Assembly (NCBI GenBank): GCA_022448265.1
Contig: JAKVCC010000012.1
Coordinates: 1-64,000, forward strand
Reading direction: 5' to 3'
Length of the DNA stretch: 64,000 nt
DNA from: Pirellulales bacterium
Lineage (GTDB): Bacteria > Planctomycetota > Planctomycetia > Pirellulales > Lacipirellulaceae
The translations under genes were made by a program, and so were the position numbers. Positions 1 through 10,256 of the stretch are shown piece after piece. The notes under the pieces were generated by a model that saw only the letters and a program-made list of their open reading frames with translations, did not search any database and had not been told where the DNA came from. Numbering within the stretch: position 1 is the stretch's first letter; each line of letters starts with the position of its first letter.

Positions 1-2471
1 AGAGTGGTCAATGCGGCATCGAACTGCTGCCGGTCCGCTTGCATGGTGGCCAGTTTATGCAGGACTTTTGCCGCAGACTCGTGGTCCCTGGTTTGGCATT
101 CCGCTTGGGCCGCGTCCTTTGCATACTGAACTAAGCTATCTAGTTGTTCCGGGCCCGATGATTGAGAAAAATACTGCCAAACGCCTGGCAGTGTTTGCCA
201 GTCTGGGTGGAAGGTTTCGAGAAACGCCTCCACCGATACGTTGTTTGCCAGGAAACGGATGATTTGAAGCTGATGCCTACCCGGTTTCTGGTAGGAAGCC
301 TGCCACAAGGCGATTGCTTCTTCCACGTGTCCCGCCGCAAACCACTCTTTGCCGACCTGGTACATGATTCCGCCGTCGCGCGGAGACACGCAGAGACTTT
401 GCTTGATGTACGCAGCAACCTGCTCAGGGTTCTGGCCATCAAGAAAACAGAGCTTAGCTAAATAAAGGTAGGCCCGTGCTGTAAGTGGACTGAGCTGAAG
501 TGCTTGGCGCGCATGGTATCGCGCACGATAGAGAAGTTTTCCATGATCTCCTATAGCGCGTCGAAGCCATTGTTGGAGCTGTTTTGCTGAAGTAAATCCT
601 GAAGCCATCGATGCTTCTCGGATTTGTTCAACACTCATGACATTGTTGGATCGCAGTTGAATTGCGTTGAATAGTTGAAGATATCGCATCGTCATCTGCA
701 GATGGGCGTCGGCAGATTCTCTATCGAGAGATAGCGTTTTTTGTAATTGATAAATCATCGCCTCGAGGCGCTGGATTTTGTCATTTTCCCCAGTCTCGGC
801 AGCTGTGCCGGCTTGGAGTTGATAGAGATTCTGACGCTTATTGTGATTTGCAATCAGCAAATAGCGATTCCAGTAAGGATCAGCGCCAGCCGGTCCCAGA
901 AGGGTTGAAAGAGACCAGATTACGGCCAGAGTGGCGAGCGAGGACACAATTATCCAGCGAGGCTTGCTCCACTCGGTCACGCAGTGGCTCGGCGAGTTAT
1001 CTGCGATGCCAATCTGGGCCAAGCGCAAGAGGCATGCTGCCAGTAGCAAGGCGAGAGTTATGCATGCTGGGATGTACCAAACGAAATCGAACAGCGAATG
1101 GACGGCACTGACTACCAGGCCCGCGACAGCCGCGCCAGCAAGCGCAGTTTGTTCCGGCAGGGTGGCATTCCGTAACGCTTGCCAACTCCAGTAGCCGATC
1201 AGGATCAGCGCCGTTAGCAGCAGTGCTGCCCCTAGCCAGCCGTTTTCAGTTGGGATCTGCAAGAAACCGCTTTCCGCGTGCGTATACACTCCTTCGAACG
1301 ACTCTTGTAGATAAACGGGATAAATGGCGGTGTGGGAGCCAGCTCCTGATCCGAACCAGGACCCGGCGCGGATTGCCGACCAATTGGCTGCCCATATATT
1401 TCGTCGTCCGTGGTTGCGGTCTAGCTCTTCCAGTGATGCACTCGAAAAATCATCCACTCTCGAGGATACTTGGTTATAGCCTTCGGTCGAAAGCGCGCAG
1501 ATTGCCAATAAGCCCAGCACGGCCAGGCCTAGCAGGTAGCCTCTCGAGGCCAGGCCTTTGAAGTAATACAGCAGAGCCAAAAAAGAGCTCGCCACTGCGA
1601 GTACCAAAAGGCCTCCGCGCGATAGAGAAAGCAGCACTCCCAACGTGATCAAAACCAGCCCTAGGACCAGGCAAGCCGTTTTGGCGGTGTTTAATTTCGC
1701 AGCCCGCCTTGGAACTTCGCGCTGCTGGCGAATATGAAGGACGCACCATGCGATAAGTGGTCCAAGGCCGAGTACAAGAAAATGTGCGAAGTGATTTTTG
1801 CAAGTAAAGCTGCCCTTGGCAACATCGTAGGTTGATGTGAAAGGTACTTCATAGAACCAAAAAAAGAGGCCGTTTGCCGTGTAGTACTGCAGCAAACCAA
1901 AGCCGCCCATGGCTATTGCAGATAGAGCGATCCACTGGATGACTCGCCGTATGTCAGACAGGTTCTGAAGTCGTTGGACGGTTACGGTGAACAACAAACA
2001 ATAGGACACCAGCATCGCCAGCGATGCCTTCGTGGCGCTCGGTGTAAGAGAAAGTGTTTGCCAGGGGCCGAGATTGGGGCTGGCATCGGAAGACGCGCTA
2101 AAAAGTGTTAGCAGGCCCTGATTGCGCGGAGCAAGATACGCGAGCCATGAGGGAGGCAGCGGAACAATTTGAATCGCTACCAAGAGCGTGGCGCTGATGC
2201 CCAACAGATAGGCCCAGCTACGGGTCCACTGGGGGCGGCTGGTCAGCAATTGGTGCGCGCACCAGGAAAGTACTGCCAGACTAATGAAACTGGCGAATAC
2301 CAAATGGCCCAAAGCATGGCGGCCTCCCAAAAAAAGTGGACCAACAAATAGAACTCCTAGCAGTCCGATATCGACCAATTGCAAGCAAAGAGCAGCCGAC
2401 GGCGATTCGGCGGTCAGCGCCGCATTCTGAGATGCGGAATTGCAATTAGGCTTTTGGTGCCAAGTATGCAT
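1..2471 (-). CDS. O-antigen ligase/Wzy-family polymerase-like membrane protein with TPR-like C-terminal part; 3' end lies outside window
   Basis: Not in the ORF track because it has no stop in the window. I translated the minus strand from ATG at 2471: MHTWHQKPNCNSASQNAALTAESPSAALCLQLVDIGLLGVLFVGPLFLGGRHALGHLVFASFISLAVLSWCAHQLL... Spot-checked without in-frame stop across about 1-780 and the N-terminal part. Hydrophobic N-terminal part; TPR-like C-terminal part (ARAYLYLAKLCFLDGQNPEQVAAYIKQSL... EEAIALWQASYQ). Confidence 0.7.
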   Translation of the reverse strand, partial: MHTWHQKPNCNSASQNAALTAESPSAALCLQLVDIGLLGVLFVGPLFLGGRHALGHLVFASFISLAVLSWCAHQLLTSRPQWTRSWAYLLGISATLLVAIQIVPLPPSWLAYLAPRNQGLLTLFSASSDASPNLGPWQTLSLTPSATKASLAMLVSYCLLFTVTVQRLQNLSDIRRVIQWIALSAIAMGGFGLLQYYTANGLFFWFYEVPFTSTYDVAKGSFTCKNHFAHFLVLGLGPLIAWCVLHIRQQREVPRRAAKLNTAKTACLVLGLVLITLGVLLSLSRGGLLVLAVASSFLALLYYFKGLASRGYLLGLAVLGLLAICALSTEGYNQVSSRVDDFSSASLEELDRNHGRRNIWAANWSAIRAGSWFGSGAGSHTAIYPVYLQESFEGVYTHAESGFLQIPTENGWLGAALLLTALILIGYWSWQALRNATLPEQTALAGAAVAGLVVSAVHSLFDFVWYIPACITLALLLAACLLRLAQIGIADNSPSHCVTEWSKPRWIIVSSLATLAVIWSLSTLLGPAGADPYWNRYLLIANHNKRQNLYQLQAGTAAETGENDKIQRLEAMIYQLQKTLSLDRESADAHLQMTMRYLQLFNAIQLRSNNVMSVEQIREASMASGFTSAKQLQQWLRRAIGDHGKLLYRARYHARQALQLSPLTARAYLYLAKLCFLDGQNPEQVAAYIKQSLCVSPRDGGIMYQVGKEWFAAGHVEEAIALWQASYQKPGRHQLQIIRFLANNVSVEAFLETFHPDWQTLPGVWQYFSQSSGPEQLDSLVQYAKDAAQAECQTRDHESAAKVLHKLATMQADRQQFDAALTT

Positions 2472-2582
2472 CAAGAGTCAGTCACTATCATTGACTTTGT
2501 GTGCAATAGAAAAACGGCAACTTGGGATCAGGGCACTGGAATGCACGTTGCTTATTTTGTCGGCAATGGATTCTAATTCCCT

Positions 2583-5036
2583 TTAGGCTGCCCGACGTGG
2601 TTTGATCGATGGTTTCGAGCTGCCGGTGACGGCCGGACCAACTGGTCCTGAATTCGCAGAGGCGGTTTCCGATGACCATTGATGGGGCAGGTTTACTGCG
2701 ATCGTTGCACCATCGGTTTGCTCCGGCGGTGCGGTTGTCGTCAGTGCTTCATTTGGAAGCTCGGCATTTCCCCCATGTTCATAGTCACCGTCTTGCGTGT
2801 AGCTGTATCCGTATCCATAACCATAGCCATAACCTTGCGAATCGCTGGACAATCCGTTTGCAACTACTCCAAACAAGTGGCAGCCTGCCGCGTGGAAGCT
2901 TTCGACGGCTCGCATCACCAAGCGACGATGGTTCTTTTCGGGTTGCACGACAAGAATTGCTCCATCGACAAGTTGGCCGATAATTTGAGCATCGCTAACT
3001 GCGAGCACCGGTGGACAGTCGACGACTACACGGTCGTATTTTGATTCGGCCCATGCAAGTAGTTCCACGAATCCCTTGCCGCTTAGCAGCTCGGCCGGAT
3101 TGGGACGCCTGAGGCCGGCCGGCAGGAAGTCTAAACCATCAACGGCCGTGTGATGAATGAGTGGAGGAGCTGCGCTTGCGGGCGCCTCGGCCGATGTGAG
3201 CAAATCGGCCACGCCCGCCTGACCTTTGAGATTCATCAGCGTTGTGAAGCCCGGCCGTCTCAAATCGGCGTCGATCACCAGGGTGCGATTGCCGGCCTGT
3301 GCCAGGGCAACCGAAAGATTTGCTGAAATGGTTGTTTTACCGTCGCCAGGTTCCGAACTCGAAATGAGAATCCGGTCGCAGTTCTGCTCGCTGAGCGAAA
3401 GGACAGTTCGCAATGTGCGAAAGGCTTCAGTTTCCGGAGCATTGGGGCAAGCATGCGTGTGAATTGTGTCCAGACTTTCGCCCGGCAGTGAGTCCAGTTT
3501 TTTTACCATGGCCAGGACGGGTACGCCAAGTTGCAGGCTCAACTCTTCCGGCGAATTGAAGCGGTCGGCAAGCACGTCTTGCGCATACGCGACAATGATT
3601 CCGGAAAATGCCCCTCCCAGGAGGCATACGACAGCCACAAGCCTCAGTTGAGGCGTTACAGGATTACTATTGGCCAGTGGTGCGCGCACGACCGTCGCCC
3701 GGATAGGCACCTGAATTTGTCGGAAGTCGATGCTGGCGATCTTGTCGGTCAGCATGTCGCGCCTGGCCTCTTCACGCGCCACCTCGCGTTCCAGTGCTCG
3801 GTACTGGACGAGTGTGCCGCTGTAGGCCGCTGCCTCGGTACGAGCTTTTTCATAGGTGAGTTGAATTTGTTTCTCTTTTTCGAGTGCGTGTTGAGTCGAC
3901 TGACGGAGCAGTTTGACGACGACATCTTTAGGTAACGATTTCCCCAGGGCATCAAAGCGGTTTCCAGCGCCGGAGTGGTAATTTTGAATATATTGTTCTA
4001 GCGATAGGATCTCTTGTCCAAGTTCGACGATCCTTGGATAATTGGGGCCGTAGTACAGACTGAGGTTCTGGACTTCTTGCTGGGCCGCGACAATTTTTTC
4101 TTGCTGCGTGTTAATCACTTGTAAGTCTTGCGGACTCATTCCCATCGAGCTCAATAGCACTTGCTTGCCAAGTGTGGCTTCGAGCTGGAACAGGTGCTGG
4201 CTGAGATCCTCTCCCCGGCTGTATGCCGCTTCGGCAGTAGCAAGACTTGCCTGCAAGCTGAGGCGTTTTTCTTGTGCCAGGAGCAAGGTGTCGTTGAGCT
4301 TCATCACACGCTGGATCTTAGGATCAACAACACCGTCTTCGGTCGAAACTGCCAAATGACCGACCCGTTGTCGAAATTGCTGAAGTTCCTGCTGTTTGTG
4401 CTTCAGAGAGGACTGTATTTGGTCGCGCTCAGTCGTCAGCGCGGCGATAATCTCCCCAGCGGTGCCCTTGTGGTGCTCTCCGACAAATGCAAGATACGCC
4501 TTGATCACGGCTCGGACGACGGCCGCAGCTGTTTCCGGATTGTTTGATCGATAGGTGACTTCGATAAAGCTTTTCTTGCGAGTCACCCGTGTCCCAAGGC
4601 GAGACTCTATATTTCGAACCCAGACGCTGGGTGGCAATCCTTCGATGTCGGTGCGATGTTCAGGGTCGAGGTACTCAATGGCTTGTTCGATCACGACTGG
4701 ACTTGTCACAAGATCGCTATGCGTATCCATGATATTGCTGACCATGCTTTGGTCGCCAACCGTTGCGACACGGTCTTGGTTTTGCCCGTCGATCAAGATT
4801 TTTGCCGAAGATTCGTAGAGACGAACTGCGAAATAGTAGTAGATCACACCGCACACGGCGAAGAGATAGAGTGCAATGATGATCGTCTTTTTTCGAATCA
4901 TCAGCAGGCGCAGCAGGCGCATGATAGTCGGCACCAGCTCGCTCTCAGCGGAGGCCTCGTGATGCGACTGTACGGCGGTAGGATACTGTAAATCGTTCAA
5001 GAATTGCTCTTGGTCATCAAAGGCACACGATGTCAC
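2583..5036 (-). CDS. Polysaccharide biosynthesis tyrosine autokinase (Wzz/chain-length determinant + BY-kinase)
   Basis: 817 aa; N-terminal Wzz-like TM region, Walker A SSEPGDGKTTISANLSVAL, Walker A' TLVIDADLRRP, Walker B RVVVDCPPVLAVSDA, Tyr cluster YGYGYGYGYSY. Confidence 0.93.
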   Translation of the reverse strand: MTSCAFDDQEQFLNDLQYPTAVQSHHEASAESELVPTIMRLLRLLMIRKKTIIIALYLFAVCGVIYYYFAVRLYESSAKILIDGQNQDRVATVGDQSMVSNIMDTHSDLVTSPVVIEQAIEYLDPEHRTDIEGLPPSVWVRNIESRLGTRVTRKKSFIEVTYRSNNPETAAAVVRAVIKAYLAFVGEHHKGTAGEIIAALTTERDQIQSSLKHKQQELQQFRQRVGHLAVSTEDGVVDPKIQRVMKLNDTLLLAQEKRLSLQASLATAEAAYSRGEDLSQHLFQLEATLGKQVLLSSMGMSPQDLQVINTQQEKIVAAQQEVQNLSLYYGPNYPRIVELGQEILSLEQYIQNYHSGAGNRFDALGKSLPKDVVVKLLRQSTQHALEKEKQIQLTYEKARTEAAAYSGTLVQYRALEREVAREEARRDMLTDKIASIDFRQIQVPIRATVVRAPLANSNPVTPQLRLVAVVCLLGGAFSGIIVAYAQDVLADRFNSPEELSLQLGVPVLAMVKKLDSLPGESLDTIHTHACPNAPETEAFRTLRTVLSLSEQNCDRILISSSEPGDGKTTISANLSVALAQAGNRTLVIDADLRRPGFTTLMNLKGQAGVADLLTSAEAPASAAPPLIHHTAVDGLDFLPAGLRRPNPAELLSGKGFVELLAWAESKYDRVVVDCPPVLAVSDAQIIGQLVDGAILVVQPEKNHRRLVMRAVESFHAAGCHLFGVVANGLSSDSQGYGYGYGYGYSYTQDGDYEHGGNAELPNEALTTTAPPEQTDGATIAVNLPHQWSSETASANSGPVGPAVTGSSKPSIKPRRAA

Positions 5037-5107
5037 CGCAACCTATTAGTGCCACCGTATTGAAGCCGACGAATTGGGATTTAGGGTGCTGGACTAAACG
5101 GTTTCGT

Positions 5108-6523
5108 CTAGAACAGGTTAGCTCGGCCTGCAACTCCAACCGAAAAGCGAATGAGTCTCGTGAACACATCGACCACTACGGTTTCAGCTGTTTGTTCAAC
5201 AGTTATCGTGTCGCCGGCAGCGAGGCGTATGTTAGCAAGACCTTTTTTCTTTGCCTTTTTGTAACTTGCTTGGATTGTAATGGGTTCGGGATGATTCTCA
5301 ACGCGGCGAATGATAATCACCTTGTCGGCAACCGGCGATCGAAGTCCTCCTGATAATGCGATTGCATCAAGGAGGTGGATGTCGCGTTCGTATGGAAGTT
5401 CGACTTGTCCAGGTCGGGCTACGAGCCCCGAAACGTAGACCATCTTTTGTTCCCGACGAACCACGCGCACAACGTCTCGGTCGTTGAGTCGATAATCATC
5501 ATTGCCAATGAATTGACCGCGGGAAAGATCGATCCGGATTAAGGGAGGAGCGGGGCGCTGGGGCAGTTGTTGGCTCGGCGGCGCATCAGGCAGCCCCTGA
5601 TAGGCAGCAAGTTGAATCTCGCTTGCCCGCTTGTCTGGCGTGGTCGTCGTGGAGGATTGGTCCTGAGATTGTTGGGCCGATAAGACATCGGATGGCTGGC
5701 GTACGATTTCGATGATAGTGTCAGCATCCTCTGTGAGCCCCCCGGATGCCGCCAGGGCGCTCATTAGGTCGCAGCCACCGCGGGGCAATTTGTGGACACC
5801 GGGCTCTTTCACTGCGCCAAGCACGGTCACGCGGTTAACAGATTTTTCTTTGATTGCGACCGTTACGTGGGGGTTCAGATACATGCCACGCTCAACCCCT
5901 AACTGAGCAATGTTCTTGCTGGCGTCAAATGCTTCTATTCCGGCAACCGGGACAGTACCGATAACGGGAATGTCCACATTGCCTTCGTCAGAAACACGGG
6001 TTATTACGGGTCTAACATTTTCTTCTGCGTAGCCAGTGGCAACCGTGACCTCGATCAGGTCCCTTGGTGAAATCACCGATTCGCTTATGCCAAATTGAGC
6101 GATCTGTGCCAGGTCGATCTGTTTGCCGTGTTTGGAAGCAGCCTTGCGAAACTCTACTGGAAGGCGGTCGGCTCGATAGTGGACCGATTTGCATCCGCTC
6201 ATCATGCTGATCGCGAGAAGAACTGCCAGGGGTAAGCCGGGCAAGTTGGCGATTCGGCCAATCCGATGGGTAAACATCTGGAGCATAGCGCAGCTTGATA
6301 ACATGGGAACGGACACAGCGGCGAGTAGAGACATTTCTACTGCACCGTGTGAATGACGGGCCCTACGTAATATCCCCGAGTTGTATGGGAACGGAATAGG
6401 GGTAAGTACTTGTTTGCTAGTGCCTTCGCAAGGGCATTCTGGCGGGGCTAGCTTGTCCAGAACTGGCATTGTGTCACACCATGATGCTCCATAGATTTCT
6501 GCTCGCTTAATCCCACTTTCCAA
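5108..6523 (-). CDS. Polysaccharide biosynthesis/export protein (Wza-like, SLBB domains), probable lipoprotein; true start probably internal
   Basis: 471 aa; lipobox-like SMMSGCKS followed by ISPRDLIEVTV, VNRVTVLGAVKEPGVHKLPRGG and VYVSGLVARPGQVELPYERDIHLLDAIALSGG (SLBB repeats). Confidence 0.9.
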   Translation of the reverse strand: MESGIKRAEIYGASWCDTMPVLDKLAPPECPCEGTSKQVLTPIPFPYNSGILRRARHSHGAVEMSLLAAVSVPMLSSCAMLQMFTHRIGRIANLPGLPLAVLLAISMMSGCKSVHYRADRLPVEFRKAASKHGKQIDLAQIAQFGISESVISPRDLIEVTVATGYAEENVRPVITRVSDEGNVDIPVIGTVPVAGIEAFDASKNIAQLGVERGMYLNPHVTVAIKEKSVNRVTVLGAVKEPGVHKLPRGGCDLMSALAASGGLTEDADTIIEIVRQPSDVLSAQQSQDQSSTTTTPDKRASEIQLAAYQGLPDAPPSQQLPQRPAPPLIRIDLSRGQFIGNDDYRLNDRDVVRVVRREQKMVYVSGLVARPGQVELPYERDIHLLDAIALSGGLRSPVADKVIIIRRVENHPEPITIQASYKKAKKKGLANIRLAAGDTITVEQTAETVVVDVFTRLIRFSVGVAGRANLF

Positions 6524-7828
6524 ATGTGTTCGTTTGGTGCTGCGCTGATGGATTTTCTGTTAGGATCGGCCTATTGGCTGCTGATAGTCTTGCTGCTAAT
6601 GCTGCTCATTGACCGACAGTGTCGGCGAATTCCAGCTTTCAGACGTTGGCGGCAAGTCATGAGGGTTGCCGCCTTAGTTTGGTGTGGCACCGCCATCCTG
6701 AAGAAGTTCTACTTGGATAGTATCATTCCGCCTGGTGACGCCATTTGGCATGAAGCGATCGCGCGAGAAATCGCTGAGCTTCTCGTCTCCGGAAGTTTTG
6801 CCGAGGCGTTCGATTTGTTCGGCTTTGGCAACCCTGCGTATCGGTTCCTGCTAGGCGTTTTCTATGCCATTTCCGACGCTCCAGAATTGGTGACGTATAC
6901 AGTCAATGGTGCTTTAGCTTACTGGGGAATTTTGGCGGTGCTTGAAGCTGTCTGCCGGCACTCGGGTTGTACCAGACTGCCTGCCAGTGTCGTCGTGCCG
7001 TGCCTTTTTCTACCTTCGGGGTTGCTCTGGACGACAACGAACCTGAAGGAAGGATTGGTCCTGTGGGGAATCTGTATGATGCTCCAGTGGACCTTCCCAC
7101 AGAGGGAGAAACGTTGGGAGGCACCGCGCGGGCTAGCGTTGATAGGAATGATTGCATTGGGTTTAGTAAGACCTCATATTGCCATGATTTGGATTGTCAC
7201 TATCAACCTTTTAGGCACTTGGCGATCTCGAAGATTTGGATTGTTTGTATTGACTAGCGCTGGAGCACTGGCATGCGTGTTTTTCTTGAAGCAAGCCGCT
7301 CCCAGACTGTTCGAAGCGGCCACGGGTCAAGGTGTCACCACAGTTCTAGAGGGACGATACGAGCAGCTCACTACACGTAGTCACCTGGCGAGCAGTCATT
7401 TTTTGGAAAAAAGCCCCACTCCCGTATGGACAGGTGTGACGCTGATTCTATTCAGGCCTTGGCCTTGGGAAGTAAGCCAGCTTACTGAGATGCTTGCCGG
7501 CGTCGAGGTCTGGTGGCTCGCATCAATAGGGATATGGGCTTGGGTCCGCGTGCCCAACAAGCTGGACCATTTGAAACACCCTTGTATCGTTGCTCTATTG
7601 ATTGGACTGGCCCTGTTCGGATTTTTCTTCACGTACATGTACAACATGGGGCTGGTAGTGCGTCAGCGGCTGATGGTATTTCCAGCTGTGTGGCTGCTGT
7701 ATTCGTGGCCACTTGTCTGCAGTTACGCAAAGGTCGTGCGGTCCGTTCCGGCGCGGCGTGGTTCAACCAAAACAACGCGCCCTCAGCCGCAGGGCGTCAT
7801 CCCTGCAGGAAGCTATCAAGGTTCTTGA
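6524..7828 (+). CDS. Polytopic membrane protein of EPS cluster, function unassigned (second polymerase-like candidate)
   Basis: 434 aa with many hydrophobic segments; stop overlaps the start of the flippase gene (TGATG). Confidence 0.65.
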   Translation: MCSFGAALMDFLLGSAYWLLIVLLLMLLIDRQCRRIPAFRRWRQVMRVAALVWCGTAILKKFYLDSIIPPGDAIWHEAIAREIAELLVSGSFAEAFDLFGFGNPAYRFLLGVFYAISDAPELVTYTVNGALAYWGILAVLEAVCRHSGCTRLPASVVVPCLFLPSGLLWTTTNLKEGLVLWGICMMLQWTFPQREKRWEAPRGLALIGMIALGLVRPHIAMIWIVTINLLGTWRSRRFGLFVLTSAGALACVFFLKQAAPRLFEAATGQGVTTVLEGRYEQLTTRSHLASSHFLEKSPTPVWTGVTLILFRPWPWEVSQLTEMLAGVEVWWLASIGIWAWVRVPNKLDHLKHPCIVALLIGLALFGFFFTYMYNMGLVVRQRLMVFPAVWLLYSWPLVCSYAKVVRSVPARRGSTKTTRPQPQGVIPAGSYQGS

Positions 7829-9141
7829 TGTCCGTGCCTGAGCTGCAACAGCGTTTTGCCCACAGTGCGTTATGGTCTATTATTGGCAACGCCTCGCAGC
7901 GTTTTGGCCAATGGGCCATTTTGATTGCATTGGCGAAATTGGGCGGTGTCGAGACGATCGGCGTCTACGCCCTTGCCCTGGCTGCTTGCAATCCGTTGAT
8001 GATGCTCAGTTACCTGCAACTAGGGACGGTGTTAGCGGCCGATTCGTCTGAGCAGTATCCCTTTGCATATTATTGGCAGTTGCGCGTTCTGCTCTGCGTG
8101 GGCGCAGCGGCCGTAATTGTCTGCTTGGCCTTCACATGTGGAGTGAGTAGCTCTGAACTGTCGGTGATCAGTGTCTTAGCGCTGGCCAAGGTGGCTGAGG
8201 GCTTAAGCGATATCCGGCATGGTTTGCTTAAGCGAGCCGATCGCATGGATTTACTTGCGCTGACGCAATGCGTGCGAGCAGTGGTCACATTGGTCTTGTT
8301 TGTGACTACCTTCTCTCTTACCGGTGATTTGTTTAGGAGCGTTCTAGCCCTAGCGTGTGGTTGGGTAGCCTGTCTAGTGCTCATTGATGTGCCATTGTCT
8401 CGTGCGGTCATGTCATCGACAGACTCCGCATCGTTGGCTCATTGCAGGCTTAGGTTCGGAAGAAAGCAGTGGTGGCCTCTGGCGGTATCCGCAATACCGC
8501 TGGGATTGATCTCCTTGGTAGTTTCCCTCTATGCCTATCTGCCTCAATATTTATTAAAAGCAGGTTGGGGCGAGGCGCAGCTGGGAATTTTTGTGGCAGT
8601 TGTGTCTTTGCCTATCGTGCTTGAAACTATCGCGCGCAGCGTGGCTCAAGCAACCATTCCCCGCTTTGCGGCTTTCTGTGCGAACGGTGATGCTACAGGA
8701 TTTAGGCGGTTGTATCGCAAGTCGCTAGCTGTCTTTGTTTCGTTGGGCTCCAGTGGGGTTCTAATTGCGTGGCTCTGGGGCGAACAGTTGCTGAGGTGGC
8801 TATTCAGTCCTGAGCTTGCCCGTCATCAGTCACTTCTTCTGGTGATGACACTAGCAGCTGCGGCCTCGTTTTTGTGTAGCTATGCTTCGATTTTTATCAC
8901 GTTGAAGCAATATGTGGCTTTTCTGAAGCTTTGGAGTCTTAGTTTGTCGGTGCTAGCGGCGTTGGGCTTGCTGCTGATACCTGTTTACGGTGTGCATGGA
9001 GCAGCGTGGGCCGTTGTTGGGAGTAATCTGATTAGGATTGCCTTGATTCACCATTCCATTTACAAGCTGCTCAGAATATCTTTCGTCGCACGACCAGACG
9101 CTCAGCAGCCACCCTCGTCGAGCGTTATGCAAGCGGCCTGA
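7828..9141 (+). CDS. Wzx-like polysaccharide flippase / lipopolysaccharide biosynthesis protein
   Basis: In-frame ATG at 7828 within ORF 7513-9141: MSVPELQQRFAHSALWSIIGNASQRFGQWAILIALAKLGG...; about 12 hydrophobic segments, MATE/Wzx-like pattern. Confidence 0.82.
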   Translation: MSVPELQQRFAHSALWSIIGNASQRFGQWAILIALAKLGGVETIGVYALALAACNPLMMLSYLQLGTVLAADSSEQYPFAYYWQLRVLLCVGAAAVIVCLAFTCGVSSSELSVISVLALAKVAEGLSDIRHGLLKRADRMDLLALTQCVRAVVTLVLFVTTFSLTGDLFRSVLALACGWVACLVLIDVPLSRAVMSSTDSASLAHCRLRFGRKQWWPLAVSAIPLGLISLVVSLYAYLPQYLLKAGWGEAQLGIFVAVVSLPIVLETIARSVAQATIPRFAAFCANGDATGFRRLYRKSLAVFVSLGSSGVLIAWLWGEQLLRWLFSPELARHQSLLLVMTLAAAASFLCSYASIFITLKQYVAFLKLWSLSLSVLAALGLLLIPVYGVHGAAWAVVGSNLIRIALIHHSIYKLLRISFVARPDAQQPPSSSVMQAA

Positions 9142-9215
9142 AGGCGCTTGCCCGTTGCTGGACGGTATACACGCTCTTTTGAGTTTTACTTTTTACCAAC
9201 GAAAACCGAAAAAGT

Positions 9216-10190
9216 ATGACTGCGACCAAAGCAGTTATCCCGAAACCCTCCAGTTTTGGCAGTCTGCCAAATAGCTCAAGGTGCCCCGACTTTTTTATCG
9301 TTGGCGCACCACGTTGCGGTACAACTGCTCTTCACCGCTGGCTGCGTCAGCATCCGCGCGTTTACCTGCCATCGATCAAAGAGTGCCACTACTTTGCCAC
9401 CGATTTAGAGCGTTTCCGTACAATACATACCCAGCAAGAATATCTGCGATTGTTTCGAGATGTAGGCAGTCACCACCAAGCTGTGGGTGAGGCATCGGTG
9501 ATGTATCTCAGTTCGCAATTTGCAATCAAAAACATACACCGGTTCAATCCTGATGCCAGGATTATTGTGACTCTGCGGAATCCATTGACGATGCTCCCCT
9601 CATGGCATGACCAGTTGTTAGTGACCCTGCAAGAAGACGTTACGACTTTTGAAAAGGCTTGGGCAATGCAGGCCGAACGGCGTGGAGGAAGAGCAATACC
9701 ATCTTCTTGTACCGTGCCGCAATCGTTACAGTATTCAGCTATTGGACAACTCGGCGCCCAAGTTTCTCGTCTGTTGCAGCAGTTTGACAAGCAGCAAATT
9801 CACTTCGTGGTGTATGACGATTTAAGCCAACATCCTGATGCGACTTACAAGATTTTACTGCAAAGGCTTGGAGTGGACTTTGACGGCCGCAGCGACTTTT
9901 CTAAAGTCAATCGGAATCGTGAAATTTCTTCGGCCTGGCTGCGACGATTTTGGCAGCGGAATCGTCTGGCTAGGCAACGGCTGCAGGTAATCCGTAAGGT
10001 GTTGGGCGATTCACTTTATGATCGCGCACGCGACTTTGTCATGCCGCGTTTGTCACGGCCCAAGCATCGCGGACAGCTGTCTGCGAGCATGCGGGAGATG
10101 CTGCGTGCTGAATTTTGCGAGGATGTAGCCTTGCTGTCTGATTTGGTCGGGCGAGATTTCAGCCACTGGCTTCATTGCGAATCCGCGTAG
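9216..10190 (+). CDS. Sulfotransferase family protein
   Basis: PAPS 5'-phosphosulfate loop-like FFIVGAPRCGTTALHRWLRQHPRVYLPSIKECHYFATD and downstream ARIIVTLRNPLTMLPSWHDQ. Confidence 0.9.
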   Translation: MTATKAVIPKPSSFGSLPNSSRCPDFFIVGAPRCGTTALHRWLRQHPRVYLPSIKECHYFATDLERFRTIHTQQEYLRLFRDVGSHHQAVGEASVMYLSSQFAIKNIHRFNPDARIIVTLRNPLTMLPSWHDQLLVTLQEDVTTFEKAWAMQAERRGGRAIPSSCTVPQSLQYSAIGQLGAQVSRLLQQFDKQQIHFVVYDDLSQHPDATYKILLQRLGVDFDGRSDFSKVNRNREISSAWLRRFWQRNRLARQRLQVIRKVLGDSLYDRARDFVMPRLSRPKHRGQLSASMREMLRAEFCEDVALLSDLVGRDFSHWLHCESA

Positions 10191-10256
10191 TTGACTGCAA
10201 ATTGCTGTGGTGTAAATCCCTCTGGAATAAAATAACCGGATAACGATCGGAATAAC

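Noticed and set aside
1474-1803. 109-aa minus-strand ORF and other short ORFs in 1-2400
   Set aside because: They lie in other frames over the long Wzy-like gene, which the track omitted because its stop is outside the window.
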